A stretch of 64,000 nucleotides of DNA, from assembly GCF_038562415.1 (NCBI RefSeq), contig NZ_JBCFBA010000011.1, positions 1-64,000 on the forward strand. Reading direction: 5' to 3'. This document shows, piece by piece, positions 52,908 to 61,223 of the stretch. Each line of letters opens with the position of its first letter. Position 1 is the first letter of the stretch. A program made the translations under genes and the position numbers. The notes beneath the pieces were generated by a model. That model did not search any database. It had not been told where the DNA came from and saw only the letters and a list, made by a program, of their open reading frames with translations. The DNA comes from Solidesulfovibrio sp. (GTDB taxonomy: Bacteria; Desulfobacterota; Desulfovibrionia; Desulfovibrionales; Desulfovibrionaceae).

Positions 52908-54032
52908 ATGGGCGTTTACCAGCGAAGTGAACGATGGATGGTCTATTATCATGTGAATGGCAAGCGACACGACAAGTCCTTTGGGCGCGGCGAACTCGCA
53001 CAGGCCAAAGCTCAAGTTTTCGACAAAGCTGTTCGGGAAGCCCTCGAGCATGGGCAACCGATTCCTGATCCGGCATTAGTGACCGCGCCTGTCCAGGTGG
53101 TGAAAACTGTCAGCCTGAACAATGAGCCAAGTAGCCAGGTCCTGGGCCAGCAACCAACAGGGATGACGTTGTCCGATCTTGGGGCCAGATACCTGGATCA
53201 TATGCGAGCATCAGGGCGCACGGATAACCACATCCGCAACATTGAGCGCCTGCTAGCGAACAAGTTCATTCCGGTCCTTGGAGACAAACCGGTGAACTCG
53301 ATGACCTACCAGGGGGATATGGTTCCGTTTATCCTGCATTTCCAAGGGATAAGCGACAAAACCAAGAAGGAACGGTCCCAGGTAACGATCAATAAGTACT
53401 GCGATTACCTGAACTTCATGTTCCACTTCGGGATTGCCAACGATTTCACCAAGGTCAATCCCTTGAAAAACTGGAAAAAAGCAAAGACTCAACCCAGGGA
53501 AATGAAGCTGACCCTGGACGATGCCAAGAAGATTATGGCCTGTGCTGAACCCCATCTCAAATGGGCCATGGAGGTCTGCTTCAACATCGGCGCACGTCCT
53601 GGAGAATCGGAACTCCTGGCGCTGAAATGGGAGCATGTTGATTTCAATGCAGCAACGGTCCGCATCTATGCGACGAAAACCAAGACCTATCGGATTGTTC
53701 CCATTAATCCGATTTTCCTGAAGCGCATGGAGCAAGTTCGTGCGACTTCACAGTCTGGATTCATCATCGAGTACAATGGGAAGCCTGTCTCTCGGATTGT
53801 CAAATCCTTTAGAAATGCCTGCACTCGTGCTGGAATTAGCTACCCAACTCGAATGTACGATCTGCGTCATTTGTTCGCTACAACTCTGCTTAGAAAAGGT
53901 GCTGACCTTGCGGCTGTGTCTAAGATGATGGGTCACAGCACGGTCAAGCTCACAGCCGACACTTATTACCACTATATGGAAGGCGAGAAGGAAAGAGCAG
54001 TTCGCTTGCTACCTGAGTTGTTGGCAAGCTAG
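52908..54032 (+). CDS. Tyrosine integrase, unit B
   Basis: This 374-residue integrase is nearly collinear with that at 13470. It has the arm domain GVYQRSERWMVYYHVNGKR, the core-binding domain (LSDLGARYLDHMRASGR), and a catalytic domain with GARPGESELLALKW, DLRHLFATTLL, MGHSTVKLTADTY and YYHYMEG. TTGGAGG lies 7 bases before ATG 52908; the in-frame start at 52890 is less likely. The two integrases are alike enough that they could recognise the same site, which fits serial insertion at one tRNA-like locus. Confidence 0.93.
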   Translation: MGVYQRSERWMVYYHVNGKRHDKSFGRGELAQAKAQVFDKAVREALEHGQPIPDPALVTAPVQVVKTVSLNNEPSSQVLGQQPTGMTLSDLGARYLDHMRASGRTDNHIRNIERLLANKFIPVLGDKPVNSMTYQGDMVPFILHFQGISDKTKKERSQVTINKYCDYLNFMFHFGIANDFTKVNPLKNWKKAKTQPREMKLTLDDAKKIMACAEPHLKWAMEVCFNIGARPGESELLALKWEHVDFNAATVRIYATKTKTYRIVPINPIFLKRMEQVRATSQSGFIIEYNGKPVSRIVKSFRNACTRAGISYPTRMYDLRHLFATTLLRKGADLAAVSKMMGHSTVKLTADTYYHYMEGEKERAVRLLPELLAS

Positions 54033-54040
54033 TGTTTGGA

Positions 54041-54080
54041 GGTGGGATATCTTGGCAGAGGTATCCCACCACCCTTTTTA
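54041..54080 (+). terminator. Hairpin after the second integrase
   Basis: GGTGGGATAT (54041-54050) pairs with GTATCCCACC (54061-54070), followed by ACCCTTTTTATG. It is the first of three hairpins bracketing small genes. Confidence 0.78.
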
Positions 54081-54123
54081 TGATTCGGTCAAAATACAAC
54101 CGTATAACAAAACAGGAATGACC

Positions 54124-54315
54124 ATGGACGACACATACAGCGCTTACAGTGACAAGTTACGCCGAAAGAACCGCATTTGGAAAACAATGAACGGAGGGTA
54201 TCCTGGGAAATATTGCCCCATAGTAGCGAAGGGCCGACCTTACAGAGAGCTTGGCACTGTCATTGATCTTATTGAATCACTGAATCTTCGACCTCTCAAC
54301 GAACACAAAAGCTAA
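54124..54315 (+). CDS. Small basic protein
   Basis: This 63-residue basic protein (DDTYSAYSDKLRRKNRIWKT...) has CAGGA about 8 bases before ATG 54124; an ATG two codons earlier is also in frame. It sits between two hairpins in the post-integrase array. No family recognised. A DNA-binding accessory protein (for example an excision factor) would fit size, charge and position, but no motif proves it. Confidence 0.5.
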   Translation: MDDTYSAYSDKLRRKNRIWKTMNGGYPGKYCPIVAKGRPYRELGTVIDLIESLNLRPLNEHKS

Positions 54316-54370
54316 CTGAGGGAATGACCATTCGCAAGGACGACGATCAACATTGAGCACAACACACTTG

Positions 54371-54410
54371 AAGAAGGCGAGTCTTCTGGCGAGTACCCGC
54401 CTTCTTCGAT
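54371..54410 (+). terminator. Hairpin after the small basic gene
   Basis: AAGAAGGCG (54371-54379) pairs with CGCCTTCTT (54398-54406). There is no long T-run. Confidence 0.65.
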
Positions 54411-54450
54411 AGATTGTCAAAGAACAAATAAATATCAAAAGGAAATGATC

Positions 54451-54660
54451 ATGCAAGAAAGAACTTGCCTACTCACTGAGAAGACTTTTAGATGTCCAAA
54501 CGGTAGCAACTGGGCAATTTCTCCCGAAGCCTATAAGAAATATTATTTACCAGTCAAAGATTTATACACTTCATTTTCGCACTTCTTGCAGGACAACGAA
54601 TCAATCAAGCGCAAGATAAAAAAAGCCGATGATGACTTCTGGAATAGTTTAGGTCTTTAG
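54451..54660 (+). CDS. Small relative of the unit A Cys-rich protein
   Basis: This 69-residue protein reads ERTCLLTEKTFRCPNGS followed by YKKYYLPVKDLYTSF, which lines up with KTCLMCEDTFH and YKKFYLPLKEYY in the protein at 14674. Two of the four knuckle cysteines are missing, so zinc binding may be lost. AAAAGGAA precedes ATG 54451 by about 7 bases. It occupies the same post-integrase position, between hairpins. Confidence 0.55.
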   Translation: MQERTCLLTEKTFRCPNGSNWAISPEAYKKYYLPVKDLYTSFSHFLQDNESIKRKIKKADDDFWNSLGL

Positions 54661-54684
54661 TTTTCACAGTTAAATATGCGATGT

Positions 54685-54726
54685 ACAAGGTGAACTTCCA
54701 TGGCACGGATGTTCACCTTGTTTTTA
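54685..54726 (+). terminator. Hairpin closing the post-integrase array, unit B
   Basis: ACAAGGTGAAC (54685-54695) pairs perfectly with GTTCACCTTGT (54711-54721), followed by TTTTAAC. A strong terminator. Confidence 0.82.
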
Positions 54727-55331
54727 ACAGGAAACGAAGGACAAGCCCCATGGGCCAGGGGCAGCCGAGACGGGGACTGTAGCCGGGATGGAGTCTAGCA
54801 AATCAGCGGCTGGCGACAACTAAAACCAAAAACGCAGGAACCTGCACTGGCAGAAATGGTTGAGATGATGGGAAAATTCGATTGTTCTGCCCGCCCCAGG
54901 AACCTGCTGTCGCCTGAAGACAAAAGCGCGTTTTTGGAACCAAGGGGAAGCATGTGTTGTCGAAACCATTGAATCCGATCCCCCTGTAATGAAAGATTTA
55001 TTTGAGAAAAATCTCGCGTAAGCCCCGGACATGCACGCCTCCAGAAGATGGACTGCCCTGCTCCGGTGATTCCCCTTTTGTTAACGGCGTGGTATCTTGG
55101 GCCAGGATCAGTCCCGGGGCGTCCCAGTGTTGCTCAGCTGGACCTGGACCGGGTCAGAGATTACTCCATCGGTCGCGGCTTGGGAAGTTTACTTGGTGTT
55201 ACCTTAAACTGAAAAACGAAATTCCATGCGTTTTTGATCAGCTAGCGAACTAATTTTTTACAAAAGTATGCAAAGCATAGCATGTTGAGAGCTGTATTGT
55301 TTTTGAACAAAACATCCCCAAGGACACGAAC
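54727..55331. other. Intergenic region with palindrome fragments
   Basis: About 600 bases without a supported gene. The GCAGGAACCTGC stretch near 54835 and GAAATTCCATGCGTTTTTGA near 55218 are diverged members of the short palindrome families. The stretch around 55170 (CATCGGTCGCGGCTTGGGAAG) recurs near 60680 as CATCGGCCGCCGCTTGGGAA, so a small noncoding repeat links both ends of this cargo block. Confidence 0.45.
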
Positions 55332-56474
55332 TTGAGCAGCGAACAGTTACATACAAAATGCGCCCCACCTGAACGTTTAAGCATCAATGAAGTGCAGGAA
55401 GAAAGAGAAAAGCTTTCTGGGCACATATGCTCTAGCTACTTTGACTTCTTTCCTCTTCCGCTGATTGTTTTAAACAGTCACCGGCAAATAGTTTTCAGTA
55501 ACAGAGCTTTTTTAGACATCCTTGGCATCAACGACCTAGGAAATTTCCTTGGGCTTCGCCCCGGTGAAGCAATGGGTTGTAGCTACGCCCACGTGGAAGA
55601 AGCTGGATGTGGAACTTCTATATTTTGCCGTGAATGCGGTGCACTTCGCGCAGTCCTAGAAAGCATGATTAATGATGCAAAATCTCAACATGACTGCCAA
55701 CTACTCATTAAACATGACGACGAGAACTCGGCAAAAGACCTCAGAGTATTTGTTTCTCCTTGGGATGTTGAAAACGCAAAGTATTATGTTGTTTCAATCG
55801 TAGATATAGAAGACGAAAAACGTAGAAAAATACTGGAACGAATCTTTTTTCACGACATTCTTAATGCAGCCGGAGGAGCAAAAGCTCTACTTGACACCTT
55901 GTTCGACGAAGTTCCAGAAGAAAGCAAAGAGTTAATGAGCCTTGTTCAAGCGTCACTATTTGGCCTTGTCGAAGAAATTAAAAAACAAAAACAACTACTA
56001 GCTCTAGAAAACAAAGAATACAAGCTCTCCATGATTACACTCCAAGGACTGGAGCTTGTAAACTTGGCAGCAAAGGAATACAAAACTCATCCCAAAGCAT
56101 ATGGAAAAACAATAATTGTTTCGCCAAGCAGCGTCAACGTTCAAATTTTATCCGACTACACTTTACTCATGCGCGTTATCATAAATATGGTCATCAATGC
56201 ACTTGAAGCGACATCGGAAGGAGGAAGTATCACAATAGGACTAGACGATGACGGTGATTTTGCAAAATTTTGGGTTGCCAGCAGAAGAGTCATACCCGAC
56301 CATGTCAAAGTACAGATTTTCAAACGGTCATTCTCGACAAAAGGGATAGACCGTGGTCTTGGAACATACTCCATAAAGCTACTCACAGAAAACTATCTTG
56401 GTGGAAAAGTAGGCTTCAGTTCAGAGGAACCTGACGGAACCGTGTTCTGGGTAAAAATAGGAAAAAGCAATTAG
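55332..56474 (+). CDS. PAS histidine kinase with Cys-rich sensor motif
   Basis: This 380-residue soluble kinase starts at TTG 55332 (AAGGA about 9 bases upstream). The PAS domain (about 35-165) contains a cysteine group, GCSYAHVEEAGCGTSIFCREC, that may bind metal or sense redox. The phospho-His lies in ERIFFHDILNAAGG, followed by a GHKL ATPase domain with the N-box MVINALEATSEGG and the G-box GIDRGLGTYSIKL. There is no receiver. The next gene is a PAS-GGDEF-hemerythrin protein, 65 bases on, which suggests a joint redox/oxygen response. Confidence 0.87.
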   Translation: MSSEQLHTKCAPPERLSINEVQEEREKLSGHICSSYFDFFPLPLIVLNSHRQIVFSNRAFLDILGINDLGNFLGLRPGEAMGCSYAHVEEAGCGTSIFCRECGALRAVLESMINDAKSQHDCQLLIKHDDENSAKDLRVFVSPWDVENAKYYVVSIVDIEDEKRRKILERIFFHDILNAAGGAKALLDTLFDEVPEESKELMSLVQASLFGLVEEIKKQKQLLALENKEYKLSMITLQGLELVNLAAKEYKTHPKAYGKTIIVSPSSVNVQILSDYTLLMRVIINMVINALEATSEGGSITIGLDDDGDFAKFWVASRRVIPDHVKVQIFKRSFSTKGIDRGLGTYSIKLLTENYLGGKVGFSSEEPDGTVFWVKIGKSN

Positions 56475-56539
56475 TATATTTAAATTTCGTTCACAAGCGT
56501 AGCTGTATTTTTTAAATTATAATCAAGGAGTAGAAAATT

Positions 56540-57877
56540 TTGGTAGAACGTTTTTGCAATCACAGTGAACTGGAATTGTTTACCAGCGCATTCACTCACG
56601 CAGCCATCGGCATGGCCATTGTTGACTTGTCAGGCAAATGGATAAGAGTCAACAAGTCTCTGTGTGGAATGGTAGGATATTCAGAAAGTGAAATGTCGGA
56701 CCTTACATTTCAGGACATAACCCACCCTGACGATCTTGAAATCGATCTTGAAAATGTCCAGCGCCTTCTTCGGAAAGAAATCCCTTCTTACCAGCTCGAG
56801 AAAAGATATTTCAAAAAAACAGGCGATATATTGCACATTCTTTTAAGCGTTTCTTTAATTTGTGATATTTCTGGAAACCCTCAATTCTTCATTTCTCAGA
56901 TTCAAGACTTTACGAAAGTAAAGACCTACGAAGAAGAACTTTTGAAGCTTGCCTCCGAAGACTATTTGACACGAATTGGAAATCGGAGGTTTTTCTATGA
57001 ACAATCCGCAAGAGAAATTACGAGGGCTGCTCGTTCTGAAGAACCACTTACTCTTTTAATGCTCGACATTGATCACTTCAAGAGCACCAACGACACCTAT
57101 GGTCATGAGGTTGGCGATGTTGTTTTACAAAAAATTGCAAACATCTGCAAAGAATCAGTAAGATCCATTGACATTGTGGGACGAATAGGCGGGGAAGAAT
57201 TTGCGATATTACTTCTAGATACCGATCACGAAGGAAGTCACATCGCTGCTGAAAGGCTTCGTAAAAATGTTGCAGATACAGACATTGAGTCTCATGGCAA
57301 TATACTTCGGACAACAGTCAGCATAGGGGCTGTCACATTCTGGGGAGATTCAAAAACTATTGATTTTCGTTTACATCACGCAGACGAAGCACTATATCGT
57401 GCAAAAAATCTTGGGAGAAATAGAGTTGAATTTTATATCGATCCTGAAGATATCTACTTCTCTCCAAGCAAACTTTACCAGACAGGGCTTATCCATTTAC
57501 AATGGAGCAAACGCTACGAGTCTGGAAACCAAATAATTGACACTCAACACATTCATCTTTTCCAATTATCCAATAGACTGCTTTCAGCCATAATTTCTGG
57601 AGAATCAAAAGAACACTGCTCAAACCTGATAAGCTCCCTGATAGAGCACGTTAAAGAACACTTTAAAGACGAATCTGAAATTTTTTTATCGGCACACTAC
57701 GAAGATTCAGAACATCATTGCGAGATACATGACAAGCTATTAAGTCAGTGCACCGAACTTGCAGAAAAATACAGAAATGATTCACTATCACTAGGGGAAA
57801 TTTTAGTATTTCTCGCTAGCGAAGTCATACACAATCATATGATCATGGAAGACAAAAAATTCTTCAAATGTATTTGA
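56540..57877 (+). CDS. PAS-GGDEF-hemerythrin diguanylate cyclase
   Basis: This 445-residue protein starts at TTG 56540 (AAGGAG 9 bases upstream). It has a PAS domain (about 15-130), a GGDEF domain (135-300; IGGEEFAILL, an active-type GGEEF) and a C-terminal bacteriohemerythrin domain (about 315-445). That domain's di-iron ligand pattern is IDTQHIHLF, HVKEHFKDESE, EHHCEIH and HNHMIMED. Hemerythrin binds oxygen, so cyclic-di-GMP output is likely tuned by oxygen, which suits an anaerobe that must swim from air. It follows the Cys-rich PAS kinase. Confidence 0.9.
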   Translation: MVERFCNHSELELFTSAFTHAAIGMAIVDLSGKWIRVNKSLCGMVGYSESEMSDLTFQDITHPDDLEIDLENVQRLLRKEIPSYQLEKRYFKKTGDILHILLSVSLICDISGNPQFFISQIQDFTKVKTYEEELLKLASEDYLTRIGNRRFFYEQSAREITRAARSEEPLTLLMLDIDHFKSTNDTYGHEVGDVVLQKIANICKESVRSIDIVGRIGGEEFAILLLDTDHEGSHIAAERLRKNVADTDIESHGNILRTTVSIGAVTFWGDSKTIDFRLHHADEALYRAKNLGRNRVEFYIDPEDIYFSPSKLYQTGLIHLQWSKRYESGNQIIDTQHIHLFQLSNRLLSAIISGESKEHCSNLISSLIEHVKEHFKDESEIFLSAHYEDSEHHCEIHDKLLSQCTELAEKYRNDSLSLGEILVFLASEVIHNHMIMEDKKFFKCI

Positions 57878-57904
57878 ACGTTTCGACTCAGACATATCGC
57901 AAAC

Positions 57905-58326
57905 AAGAAAACGTAGGAAGCTACATTATTGTTCAAACAGCTAAGACTACAGGATTCCAGTTCACTGGACTGTTGAAAATCCAGAATTTAGCGATTTGTC
58001 GGCGTTAAAAATCACAGGATCCTGCGAGTTCAGACCGTCATAAGGACTGAACTAGCTGAAAATACACAGAGAATACTAATTTTGATCCAAAAAAGGCTTG
58101 TCCGATGGCAGAATCCTGCCATCCAGTCCCATAGTCTACTTCAAAAACGAAAGAAATATCGTTTTTGACCAACTGGATATGGGATGGACCAGAAGGACTA
58201 TAGGGAAAAGGCTGCCCTTCGGTCACTTTAAGTCCTCTGGTGGACTTGCCGCTGGTGTCTGCGCTTGCCTCTTCCCTATGTCTTCGCTATAGATATTTCC
58301 TATCGCAACTGCCAGGAGGCATCAAA
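57905..58326. repeat. Palindrome cluster upstream of the DsrE-like gene
   Basis: Four palindromes occur in 270 bases: GTAGGAAGCTAC (57913), ATTCCAGTTCACTGGACT (about 57954), GATGGCAGAATCCTGCCATC (58104-58123) and CAAAAACGAAAGAAATATCG with its TTTTTG arm (58142-58168). Each family has other members in the window. The promoter of the DsrE-like gene must be after 58180. Confidence 0.6.
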
Positions 58327-58647
58327 ATGCAAATCTTAATCATCTTGTCAAGCAATTCACCTGAAATCAAATGGAATGCCGTTCGTTTCGGAAATTTTCT
58401 TTTAAACGCTGGTGAAGAAGTCACCATCTTCTTGAATGGTCCCGGAGTAAATCTCTATGATGGAGATTCCGAACAATTTCCCATTTCTGGAGAAACAAAA
58501 CTATTCGCACTGAGTGAAGGATTACTCGCCGCTTGAGGGAAGTGCATGACCATCCACGGTGTGGATGAAAGTGAATACGTGAAGCTGTCGAATATGAAGA
58601 GTCTTTACGAACAGATCAAGCTCGCTGATAAAATCATTAGTTACTAA
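58327..58647 (+). CDS. DsrE-like protein with predicted selenocysteine (TGA at codon 70)
   Basis: Reading through the in-frame TGA at 58534-58536 gives a 106-residue DsrE/YchN-like protein. Before it: QILIILSSNSPEIKWNAVRF, GEEVTIFLNGPGV. After it: GKCMTIHGVDESEY, then MKSLYEQIKLADKIIS and a TAA stop. Relatives have a redox C-G-x-C at this point, so the TGA replaces the first Cys and reads U-G-K-C. Similarity on both sides stays in frame, with no frameshift, and a hairpin with a GGT loop begins 14 bases after TGA. AGGAGG precedes ATG 58327. DsrE proteins carry sulfur or act in redox reactions. The alternative is a nonsense pseudogene; frame conservation and the hairpin argue against it. Confidence 0.78.
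58534..58567 (+). promoter_or_regulatory. Predicted bacterial SECIS element
   Basis: After TGA (58534-58536) and 14 bases comes CATCCAC-GGT-GTGGATG (58551-58567), a perfect 7-bp stem with a three-base GGT loop. In bacterial SECIS elements a hairpin shortly after UGA presents G residues in its apical loop to SelB; the distance here (loop about 22 bases after UGA) is in the usual range. Confidence 0.7.
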
Positions 58648-58872
58648 ATAGTCAAGAGACCAGACTGTCAACAAAGATGGCCTGGGCTTAATTCAACAGG
58701 AACGCATAGACATGTAACCTTTGACATATTTCATGGCACACGTAACCACCCAACCACTTGCGCCAATTCTTCAGTTAAAATTCAGCGCTGGATGCATTGG
58801 AATATTTATTACACGACAAAAGTCCATTTACCAGCATCAGGACAATGCATATTTTGAACAGGAGAAAATGAT

Positions 58873-59490
58873 ATGCAGACTAACATACACACCTCCGAAA
58901 CAGAAATTTCACAAGATGACATACTTGAGGCCATGAAGTCTGGAGGTGGCTATATTGACATATCTCCTACCGATTTTTTGACAATTTATCGAATGGCCTA
59001 CAAGCACGCTGCGGAACGGCTATCTCAAGATATTCCAGTTTCAAGGATCATGTCTAAACCCGTTACTGTTATCCCAGATGAAACTACCGCTTTAAATGCT
59101 GCCAAAATTCTTTCTTCAGCTTGCATAAGTGGTGCCCCTGTGGTGAACAACAATGTGGTTATTGGGATCCTTTCTTTGCGAGACTTATTGCGTTTACTTG
59201 GTTTACCAGATGATGTTGGAGCCGCAAGCTTGGTAACTCATTTGTTTGATCCAGTAACTTGCGCTCTTCCAGATCACTCAGGAGCTAGCGAAATATCGGT
59301 CAATACGATCATGTCTGTACCGGCAATCGTCATTCCTCCTGACACCCCTCGGTCAAAAGCGGCAGGGATCATGACCGCACGAAGCATTAATCGTCTACCT
59401 GTCTGTGATGGGGATCGACTTTGTGGCATCGTTACCAGGGGAGATATAACCAGGTCTTGTTTAGGAATCCAAGGTAGTTGTGGCATATGA
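58873..59490 (+). CDS. Tandem CBS domain protein
   Basis: This 205-residue protein has an N-terminal helical part (about 1-50) and two CBS domains: VSRIMSKPVTVIPDETT...VVIGILSLRDLLRL and VNTIMSVPAIVIPPDTP...LCGIVTRGDITRS. CBS pairs bind adenine nucleotides and regulate partners. AGGAGA precedes ATG 58873. Its stop overlaps the start of the HPP transporter gene (ATGA), so the CBS protein probably regulates that transporter. Confidence 0.9.
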   Translation: MQTNIHTSETEISQDDILEAMKSGGGYIDISPTDFLTIYRMAYKHAAERLSQDIPVSRIMSKPVTVIPDETTALNAAKILSSACISGAPVVNNNVVIGILSLRDLLRLLGLPDDVGAASLVTHLFDPVTCALPDHSGASEISVNTIMSVPAIVIPPDTPRSKAAGIMTARSINRLPVCDGDRLCGIVTRGDITRSCLGIQGSCGI

Positions 59491-60023
59491 ATTTTTTCAG
59501 TAAAATGAAGGGGGGTGGTGTAAGTCCACCAGCGGTAAGTCATTCCGAAGTGGTTTGGTCTTTTATCGGAGCAATGAGCGGTATCGGCCTTGTCGCTTGG
59601 CTGCATCAACACATAGCCGATCCCGCAGGACTTAGCATGCTTATTGGCTCTTTCGGGGCTTCTGCAGTACTGCTTTACGGAGCTCCCCAAAGCCCTTTGG
59701 CCCAACCGCGAAATCTACTAGGTGGACATTTTGTTTCTGCCCTTTGGGGTGTCACAATTCGTATGGCTTTGCCGGAACCAAGCTGGCTCGTTTGTGCACT
59801 TGCGGTAGCTGGTGCCATCGCTCTTATGCATATTACCAAAACACTCCATCCTCCAGGTGGAGCGACTGCCCTAATAGCGGTTACAGGAGGGCCGCAAATT
59901 GTGTCGATGGGCTACTTTTATGTTTTAGTGCCAGCACTTACGGGAGCTTTAGTTATGCTCGTTGTAGCCATCTTTACAAACAACTTACCTTCTAGTAGGC
60001 GCTACCCTAAATACTGGTATTGA
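59487..60023 (+). CDS. HPP family integral membrane protein
   Basis: This 178-residue protein has four or five membrane segments and the name-giving motif in KTLHPPGGATALIA, along with GSFGASAVLLYGAPQSP and QPRNLLGGHF. HPP proteins include nitrite/anion transporters and are often fused to CBS domains; here the CBS part is a separate, overlapping gene. ATG 59487 overlaps the CBS stop, with AAGGT upstream. The transported substrate cannot be told from sequence. Confidence 0.9.
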   Translation: MNFFSKMKGGGVSPPAVSHSEVVWSFIGAMSGIGLVAWLHQHIADPAGLSMLIGSFGASAVLLYGAPQSPLAQPRNLLGGHFVSALWGVTIRMALPEPSWLVCALAVAGAIALMHITKTLHPPGGATALIAVTGGPQIVSMGYFYVLVPALTGALVMLVVAIFTNNLPSSRRYPKYWY

Positions 60024-60302
60024 CATTAAGAAAAAACGCTAAATAAAAACACCTAGATCCATTTCCAATCTAACAACTTCAGACATTTAGCCCACTAGAA
60101 TTGATGCTTTTGACAGAAGAAACCAAAGCCACAGCATCATGATGAGCCTACTTTCGAAGACATTGAAACGCAACGACGACAAAGATCGCGATCTACTTGC
60201 TTCAACAACAACCTATAAATCCTTACATCTCCTAACACTTGACAGACAATCATAACCCCGAACAAAAAAAATTTCACAAAATAGTCTTGACTAAAAGTCG
60301 CA

Positions 60303-60521
60303 TCATTTTTCACCAGATTTTGAAAAAATAGCCTGAATTAGTTTTTCAACATCAACACGAAGTTTCACGTCTTTAAAAAACTCATCTGGCAACGACGTTA
60401 AAAGTATACCAAATTCATTCCGTGAAAGCTTGACCCTTGTCCAAAGCCTTAAACTATCATACTCCTTCCTCGAAATTCCGAGCAAAACCCAAGGCTTTTC
60501 TCTTCCAAACAAATTAGGCAT
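60303..60521 (-). CDS. Small hypothetical protein
   Basis: This 72-residue soluble frame (PNLFGREKPWVLLGISRKEY, LSRNEFGILLTSLPDEFF) has protein-like composition and a C-terminal helix. ATG 60521 has a GGACGG-like site upstream; a start at 60551 is also open. No family recognised. It stands alone on the minus strand. Confidence 0.5.
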   Translation of the reverse strand: MPNLFGREKPWVLLGISRKEYDSLRLWTRVKLSRNEFGILLTSLPDEFFKDVKLRVDVEKLIQAIFSKSGEK

Positions 60522-60551
60522 AGAATAAACCGTCCAAGAAAATAACAGCAC

Positions 60552-60857
60552 ACTTTCACAATGAAAAAAATGCCCTTAGGGCATCGAACAGGGAACTTAC
60601 CACAATCAACTTAAGATCAATCCCGGGTTGACCCCATGGTCTGCCACACAGCTGGGCCAGTAGTGGTGAGCATATCCCATCGGCCGCCGCTTGGGAAGTT
60701 TGCTTGGTGTTGCCGTTTTGGGTCTATCCGATAGGAAGACTCTGCGAATCAGGCCAGTGGCCTACTTCAAAAACGAAAGAAATTTCGTATTTGACCAATT
60801 GGTACTATGGGAAGCTAAAATAAGCAGCAAAATAAACGAAATGATCCACTGAACAAG
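60552..60857. repeat. Intergenic region with palindromes
   Basis: CAAAAACGAAAGAAATTTCG with TATTTGACC (60768-60796) is the best-formed copy of its palindrome family, preceded by GGCCAGTGGCC (60752-60762). CATCGGCCGCCGCTTGGGAA (about 60678) recurs near 55170. No gene seen. Confidence 0.55.
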
Positions 60858-61169
60858 CTAATCTGCTGACAATACTTGTTTTCTGTAAATTTCAACAAGC
60901 TCAAAAAGTGCTCCAGCACATTCTGCTACACTTGCAACCAATTCACCAAGCTTCGATCTTCCCGATTCAGTTAAAGAGTAAACACGTTTGGGTTTTTGCT
61001 TACCCTCGATAGTCCATTCAGACAATATCAATCCTTCTTCTTCCATTCTTCGAAGATATACATAAATACTAGCAGAACTATTTCCTGGCTCATTGAACAA
61101 TTTAAATCTTTTCAATGCTCCAGACAATTCATAGCCATGACTTGTTCCGCGACTTAGCAGGAGCAGCAC
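60858..61169 (-). CDS. PadR-like transcriptional regulator (start uncertain)
   Basis: This 103-residue or slightly longer winged-helix protein has the PadR pattern: LLLLSRGTSHGYELSGALK, SSASIYVYLRRMEEEGLI, RVYSLTESGRSKL. The N-terminal helix that PadR proteins usually have (LEICIRCSV...) continues upstream in frame to about 61199, but no ATG, GTG or TTG is there. The gene may start at GTG 61169, use a rare ATT/ATC start, or have lost its start. It follows the TauE gene on the same strand, probably co-transcribed, and may control it. Confidence 0.72.
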   Translation of the reverse strand: MLLLLSRGTSHGYELSGALKRFKLFNEPGNSSASIYVYLRRMEEEGLILSEWTIEGKQKPKRVYSLTESGRSKLGELVASVAECAGALFELVEIYRKQVLSAD

Positions 61170-61223
61170 AGAGCAACGGATACAAATTTCAAGACCGATT
61201 ACCTTAGATCACATTGGCGCTTC

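Noticed and set aside
58327-58536. DsrE-like gene as a nonsense pseudogene ending at 58536
   Set aside because: Similarity and frame continue after the TGA to a natural stop, the TGA falls on a redox Cys position, and a GGT-loop hairpin follows. It stays a fallback if selenocysteine genes are absent from the genome.
59274-59705. 143-codon minus-strand frame across the CBS/HPP junction
   Set aside because: It is a shadow of two clearly recognisable overlapping genes on the plus strand.
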